Part shown: piece by piece, positions 60,768 to 64,000 of the stretch | Layout of the letters: every line of letters begins with the position of its first letter | Position numbering within the stretch: position 1 is the first letter of the stretch | The notes under the pieces: generated by a model | The model's input: the letters and a program-made list of their open reading frames with translations, nothing else | The model's database searches: none | Told to the model about the DNA's origin: nothing | NCBI RefSeq assembly: GCF_002734215.1 | Contig: NZ_NSEB01000023.1 | Coordinates: forward strand, 62,102 to 126,101 | Direction of reading: 5' to 3' | Origin: Fredinandcohnia onubensis | GTDB taxonomy: Bacteria > Bacillota > Bacilli > Bacillales > Bacillaceae_L | DNA: 64,000 nucleotides | Made by a program: the position numbers and the translations under genes

Positions 60768-60979
60768 TTTGGATAAAATTAGGAGAATGCGAATCAGCAA
60801 AGCCGCGAAAGAAGCCTGCATCTGGATAAAATTAGGAAACAGCGAACCAGCAATACCGCGAAAGAAGCCCGCGTCTGGATAATATTAGGAAACTCCGAAC
60901 TAGCAACACCGCGAAAGACGCCCGTATCTGGATAGAAGTAGGAAACACCGAACCAGCAACACCACAAAACATAAAACTC
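60768..60979. repeat. Tandem repeat, 53-bp period (array 2)
   Basis: TTTGGAT/TCTGGAT recurs at 60768, 60821, 60874 and 60927, exactly 53 bp apart. Each unit reads about TCTGGATAAAATTAGGAAAC, then GCGAACCAGCAA and CCGCGAAAGAAGCCCG. Four diverged copies. Nothing else is seen in 60551-61078 beyond purine-rich and pyrimidine-rich flanks. The period equals that of array 1 at the left end of the window. Confidence 0.9.
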
Positions 60980-61078
60980 ATTCCAATAAAACATAAATAT
61001 CCCTCCCCACCACCTATACTCAACCCGCCCATCTAACCTATACTAATAACAAATACCAATCGGAAAGGGTTAAACAAA

Positions 61079-62131
61079 ATGAAAAAAAGACTAAAAGATT
61101 ACGGGATAAATATCGGCAACTTACCAACAGGAGCTTTAAATAAAATCACAGATGTAAAAGGCGTGAGAGTCGGCCACTCCACCATATCCAACGTGGATAT
61201 CCAGACAGGGGTGACAGCCATCATCCCACATGATACAAATATTTTTAACAATAAAGTGGTTGCTGCTTCATATGCTATGAATGGGTTCGGAAAGACGATG
61301 GGAACTCTTCAAATCGATGAACTAGGCACGATTGAAACACCTATTCTGCTCACAAATACGTTAAGCGTGGGGGTTGTCGCCAATCACCTTATCGGCTATA
61401 TGCTTGAGCAAAATAAGGAAATCGGTGATACAACCGGGACAGTAAATCCTGTCATTGGTGAGTGCAATGATATGTTTTTAAATAATATCCGAAAACAGTC
61501 AATCACGGAAACAAATGTCCGGGAAGCCCTCGAAACAGCAACAACCAATTTCGAAGAGGGCATTATCGGAGCAGGGGCAGGAATGAAATGCTTTGGGCTA
61601 AAAGGGGGGATTGGTTCTTCGTCACGCATCCTTACATATCCTCATGGAAAATACACCTTAGGCGTCTTGGTGCTCTCCAATTTTGGGGAGATTGATCAAT
61701 TTCGCCTAAACGGAATCCATGTGGGGCCAATCATTAAAGAGAAGCTCCCGACAAAAAGCGAAACGGGTGACAAAGGCTCCATCATGATTATTATCGCAAC
61801 CGATTTGCCGGTGACTTCACGTCAATTAAAGAGAATCATCAAACGTGCATCGGTGGGACTTAGTAGAACAGGTTCTTTTATTGGTAATGGGAGTGGGGAT
61901 GTTTTCATCGGTTTCTCAACCGCAAACACAATCAGTCATGAAAATAAAGGGGAACTACAGACTCTAAAAGTCATCCACGAAGATGACCTGGATCAAGCCT
62001 TTTTAGCTGCAGCAGACGCCACGGAGGAAGCGATTTTACAGTCATTACTAACAGCGAAAACGACAACTGGCCGAAATGGAAACACACTTTATTCATTGGC
62101 TGAACTGATGAGTGAGATTATTTCAAAATGA
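61079..62131 (+). CDS. P1-family (S58, DmpA-like) aminopeptidase
   Basis: 350-residue Ntn-hydrolase-like protein of the DmpA/BapA family, made as a precursor that cleaves itself. The expected cleavage and nucleophile are Gly233-Ser234 in GDKGSIMIIIATD. Other family blocks are ITDVKGVRVGHST near residue 23, TGVTAIIP, NGFGKTMG, LTNTLSVGVV and GAGAGMKCFGLKGGIGSSSR. Members remove N-terminal D-, L- or beta-amino acids. RBS GAAAGGGTT. It is 12 bp from the amidotransferase-like gene, so they form an operon. Confidence 0.88.
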   Translation: MKKRLKDYGINIGNLPTGALNKITDVKGVRVGHSTISNVDIQTGVTAIIPHDTNIFNNKVVAASYAMNGFGKTMGTLQIDELGTIETPILLTNTLSVGVVANHLIGYMLEQNKEIGDTTGTVNPVIGECNDMFLNNIRKQSITETNVREALETATTNFEEGIIGAGAGMKCFGLKGGIGSSSRILTYPHGKYTLGVLVLSNFGEIDQFRLNGIHVGPIIKEKLPTKSETGDKGSIMIIIATDLPVTSRQLKRIIKRASVGLSRTGSFIGNGSGDVFIGFSTANTISHENKGELQTLKVIHEDDLDQAFLAAADATEEAILQSLLTAKTTTGRNGNTLYSLAELMSEIISK

Positions 62132-62143
62132 GGGGGAATCAAC

Positions 62144-62845
62144 ATGGATAAACCGATTATTGGTGTGACCTCGCATGTTGAGTTGGATTATAAACATACG
62201 CTGTCGAATGATTATATTCAAGCTGTGATTGGAGCCGGAGGAATTCCGGTTATTTTACCAATTGGCATTGATGGAGATGTTTCACAGATTGCAAGTAAGT
62301 TAGATGGGCTTCTTTTAACAGGGGGAGGGGATATCGATCCAACCTTATTTGGGGAGGAGCCACATCCGAAGCTAGGTACGATTTCGCCAGGAAGAGATGA
62401 TTTTGAGCCTGCCATCATTCAGGAGATGTTAACTGCAAATAAGCCAATCCTTGCGATATGTCGGGGAATCCAGATTTTGAATATCGCGCTTGGTGGGGAT
62501 ATGTATCAGGATATTTATGATCAGCATGAAACCGGGCTTCTTCAGCACTCCCAGAAGGCAACAAGGTATCATCTTGCTCATTTTGTGAAAGCGAAGGAAG
62601 GCAGTTTGCTAGAGTCCATTGCAGGGACTTCTGAGTTTAAGGTGAATACGTATCATCATCAGGCTGTTCGCCATGTACCCTATCCACTTGAGGTTTCAGG
62701 GGTTGCTTCAGATGGAATCATTGAGGCAATCGAAAGTAAGGGACATTCTTTTGTTTTAGGTGTGCAATGGCATCCCGAAGGTTTGGCGGTCAACGGAGAT
62801 GAGATTGCGAAGCGTATCTTTAAAAGATTTGTAGAAAGTTGCTAA
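62144..62845 (+). CDS. Gamma-glutamyl-GABA-hydrolase-like class I glutamine amidotransferase protein
   Basis: 233 residues, PuuD-type. The triad is complete: Cys106 in AICRGIQ, His210 and Glu212 in VQWHPEG. LLTGGGDIDPTLFGEEPHP (around 57-75) is a family block. It should cleave a gamma-glutamyl amide; the substrate is not fixed by sequence. Coupled to the P1-family peptidase, which suggests joint breakdown of unusual peptides. RBS GAGGGGG. Confidence 0.88.
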   Translation: MDKPIIGVTSHVELDYKHTLSNDYIQAVIGAGGIPVILPIGIDGDVSQIASKLDGLLLTGGGDIDPTLFGEEPHPKLGTISPGRDDFEPAIIQEMLTANKPILAICRGIQILNIALGGDMYQDIYDQHETGLLQHSQKATRYHLAHFVKAKEGSLLESIAGTSEFKVNTYHHQAVRHVPYPLEVSGVASDGIIEAIESKGHSFVLGVQWHPEGLAVNGDEIAKRIFKRFVESC

Positions 62846-62848
62846 GAA

Positions 62849-62889
62849 GAAAAGGAGTTAAGCCTCATACATGGGACTTAACTCCTTTT
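62849..62889. terminator. Bidirectional terminator after the amidotransferase-like gene
   Basis: AAAAGGAGTTAAG, 14-base loop, CTTAACTCCTTTT, between convergent genes. Confidence 0.9.
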
Positions 62890-62891
62890 CC

Positions 62892-63221
62892 TTATCTCCA
62901 GTACTCTAAATACTCATAATTGTCGGTGGGAACTCTCTTAATTACTTCATTCGCTTCATTGCGATAAACTTCATATTCTCGGTAGATGTCAACTTTATTT
63001 CCGTTGACAATCTCTGTGTCAACATACTGCATTTCCAATTCTGGAATTAGTTCCTCGTCTAAAGTATCCTCTTCCGGGTTTGCCGTTACTTCTTCGTCTG
63101 AAGACATACCAGATACAGAGATTGCATTTTTGTATTCATAGACATCATCTGATTCAATTACACCGGTCACAAATATAATAGATAGAATCCCGATTGCGAT
63201 CAAAAATTTATTCAAGGTCAC
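62892..63221 (-). CDS. Hypothetical anchored protein with acidic outer part
   Basis: About 109 residues. One N-terminal hydrophobic helix (LIAIGILSIIFVTGV), then an acidic, Glu/Asp-rich region (SSDEEVTANPEEDTLDEEL), and a tyrosine-rich C-terminus (DIYREYEVY, NYEYLEYW). Not recognised. AAAGGAG lies inside the longest frame, so the start is probably GTG 63221 or TTG 63215 rather than ATG 63239. It follows the membrane protein gene at the window edge on the same strand. Confidence 0.6.
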   Translation of the reverse strand: MTLNKFLIAIGILSIIFVTGVIESDDVYEYKNAISVSGMSSDEEVTANPEEDTLDEELIPELEMQYVDTEIVNGNKVDIYREYEVYRNEANEVIKRVPTDNYEYLEYWR

Positions 63222-63314
63222 CAAACTCCTTTGTTCCATATCTATTACTCATCTATATGCATTCGAGAAAAAGATTAGGACAACTAATCCCTCGGGAGTT
63301 TGGTAAAGGTCAAA

Positions 63315-64000
63315 TTATCGGATACGGGCCTTTCGAAAACCATCATAGATACTGATTGCTGCAAATACGAAGAGAATAATAATGACACCGATAATTATTC
63401 TTGAATTAAAGTTGTCAGGGTTCATGGTAAAAAGGTCTTCGGTCATATAGGTAATAAAGCCAGGGTTCATGATATTCGGATGTAAGAATATGACAGTGAA
63501 TACAATAGTACCGATTAATTCGACGACGGCATTAAAAATGGCCAAGCCTTTTGTCCATTGTCCCTTGATAAGTTTGTAAAGAGCAAGTGAAATTTCGATA
63601 GCAATTACAACTAGAACCATAGGCCAATACTTTAACAAAATGTCTTGGTTTAAGGCAGATATAACAAATTCCAGACCATCTTTTCCGCCTTCGTAGATCC
63701 CTAAAAGCTGATTTGCTTTAAAATATAGAGTTGCCCAGATAGCCGTCCATAGTAGTCCACCAAAAACCTCAAACTTTGAGATAGCCTTTTTCTTTGGGAT
63801 ATAGGTAATACTTTTTAAATCATCTGGAGTCCATTTCTTTAGACTGGCTGTTAATGGTTGGTCATCTTTTGATTTATCAGTTCGCTCTATAATGGCAAAC
63901 ACAATAGTCAGCCAAAAAAATGTTTGGATCGAAACATCGATGATTCTCCAAACGCCAAAACCGACAATGTCTAGTACCATATTAATGATGGTTTCCTCAT
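63315..64000 (-). CDS. Multi-span membrane protein, cut by window edge (HAAS-type?)
   Basis: At least 228 residues; the frame stays open to base 64000, and the first internal ATG (63980) has no good ribosome binding site, so the true N-terminus is probably beyond the window. Five or six hydrophobic helices. The middle stretch KKWTPDDLKSITYIPKKKAISKFE followed by a hydrophobic segment resembles Bacillus membrane proteins carrying an N-terminal HAAS (DUF1700-type) domain, usually paired with a PadR regulator. That assignment is tentative. Confidence 0.5.
   Translation of the reverse strand, partial: EETIINMVLDIVGFGVWRIIDVSIQTFFWLTIVFAIIERTDKSKDDQPLTASLKKWTPDDLKSITYIPKKKAISKFEVFGGLLWTAIWATLYFKANQLLGIYEGGKDGLEFVISALNQDILLKYWPMVLVVIAIEISLALYKLIKGQWTKGLAIFNAVVELIGTIVFTVIFLHPNIMNPGFITYMTEDLFTMNPDNFNSRIIIGVIIILFVFAAISIYDGFRKARIR

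Noticed and set aside
60768-60979. CRISPR array
   Set aside because: There is no constant repeat with unique spacers; the whole 53-bp unit is repeated with gradual divergence. No cas genes are present.
60768-61032. Minus-strand frames through array 2
   Set aside because: Same reason: a period not divisible by three, no start signals, and composition dictated by the repeat.

Overview
The window is chromosomal DNA from an AT-rich, endospore-forming member of the Bacillaceae (Bacillus/Cytobacillus/Neobacillus type). Evidence: a small acid-soluble spore protein, a GerPA/GerPF-type germination protein, a LysM/SleB-type cell-wall hydrolase, B. subtilis yk-region homologues (YkvS, MhqR/YkvE, YkvT-like, YkpA), Bacillus-style AGGAGG ribosome binding sites with frequent TTG and GTG starts, and cre-like CcpA sites. 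I see no rRNA or tRNA gene, no phage or transposase gene and no CRISPR array.

Layout. 1-12.4 kb: single genes and short operons of general physiology (RarD-type permease, patatin-like lipase, Gly/Pro/Met-rich repeat protein, MhqR repressor with its operator, stand-alone GTP cyclohydrolase II, aldehyde dehydrogenase, LysM hydrolase, nucleoside hydrolase, YkpA ABC-F ATPase, spore genes). 12.4-15.4 kb: a CobW-family GTPase and a VmlR-like ABC-F protein preceded by a clear attenuator leader. 15.4-20.8 kb (minus strand): TAXI-type TRAP transporter, nadC and aminopeptidase AmpS. 21-24.5 kb: a YtrA-like GntR repressor with an ABC transporter, a lipoprotein and a DUF1648 membrane protein. 24.5-32.4 kb: cutC, a two-gene RecB/AddB-like helicase-nuclease pair, and an SDR protein. 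32.4-41.8 kb: three copies of a 153-bp repeat, a DUF218 protein, a polysaccharide deacetylase, glycolate oxidase genes glcD/glcF with a CdaR-type regulator, mnmH, and a highly acidic exported DUF5667-like protein.

42.0-55.3 kb is one functional island that appears to encode the whole reductive pyrimidine catabolic route. PreT/PreA make dihydrouracil, dihydropyrimidinase makes N-carbamoyl-beta-alanine, and an M20 amidohydrolase releases beta-alanine. An omega-aminotransferase then gives malonate semialdehyde and MmsA gives acetyl-CoA. An NCS2 permease imports the base, a PucR-family regulator sits in the middle, and alanine dehydrogenase can regenerate pyruvate for the transaminase. 55.3-64 kb: small membrane proteins, an Eis-like acetyltransferase with kynureninase, a UDG-superfamily-like protein, a zinc-type dehydrogenase, a P1-family peptidase with a class I glutamine-amidotransferase-like hydrolase, and a membrane protein cut by the window edge.

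The intergenic DNA is rich in repeats: two tandem arrays with the same 53-bp period at opposite ends of the window, a 21-bp array, the 153-bp array, and several large palindromic elements. The best candidates for something new are the RecB/AddB-like pair, the attenuator before the ABC-F gene, and the repeat families. All calls are from reading the sequence; no database search was run.
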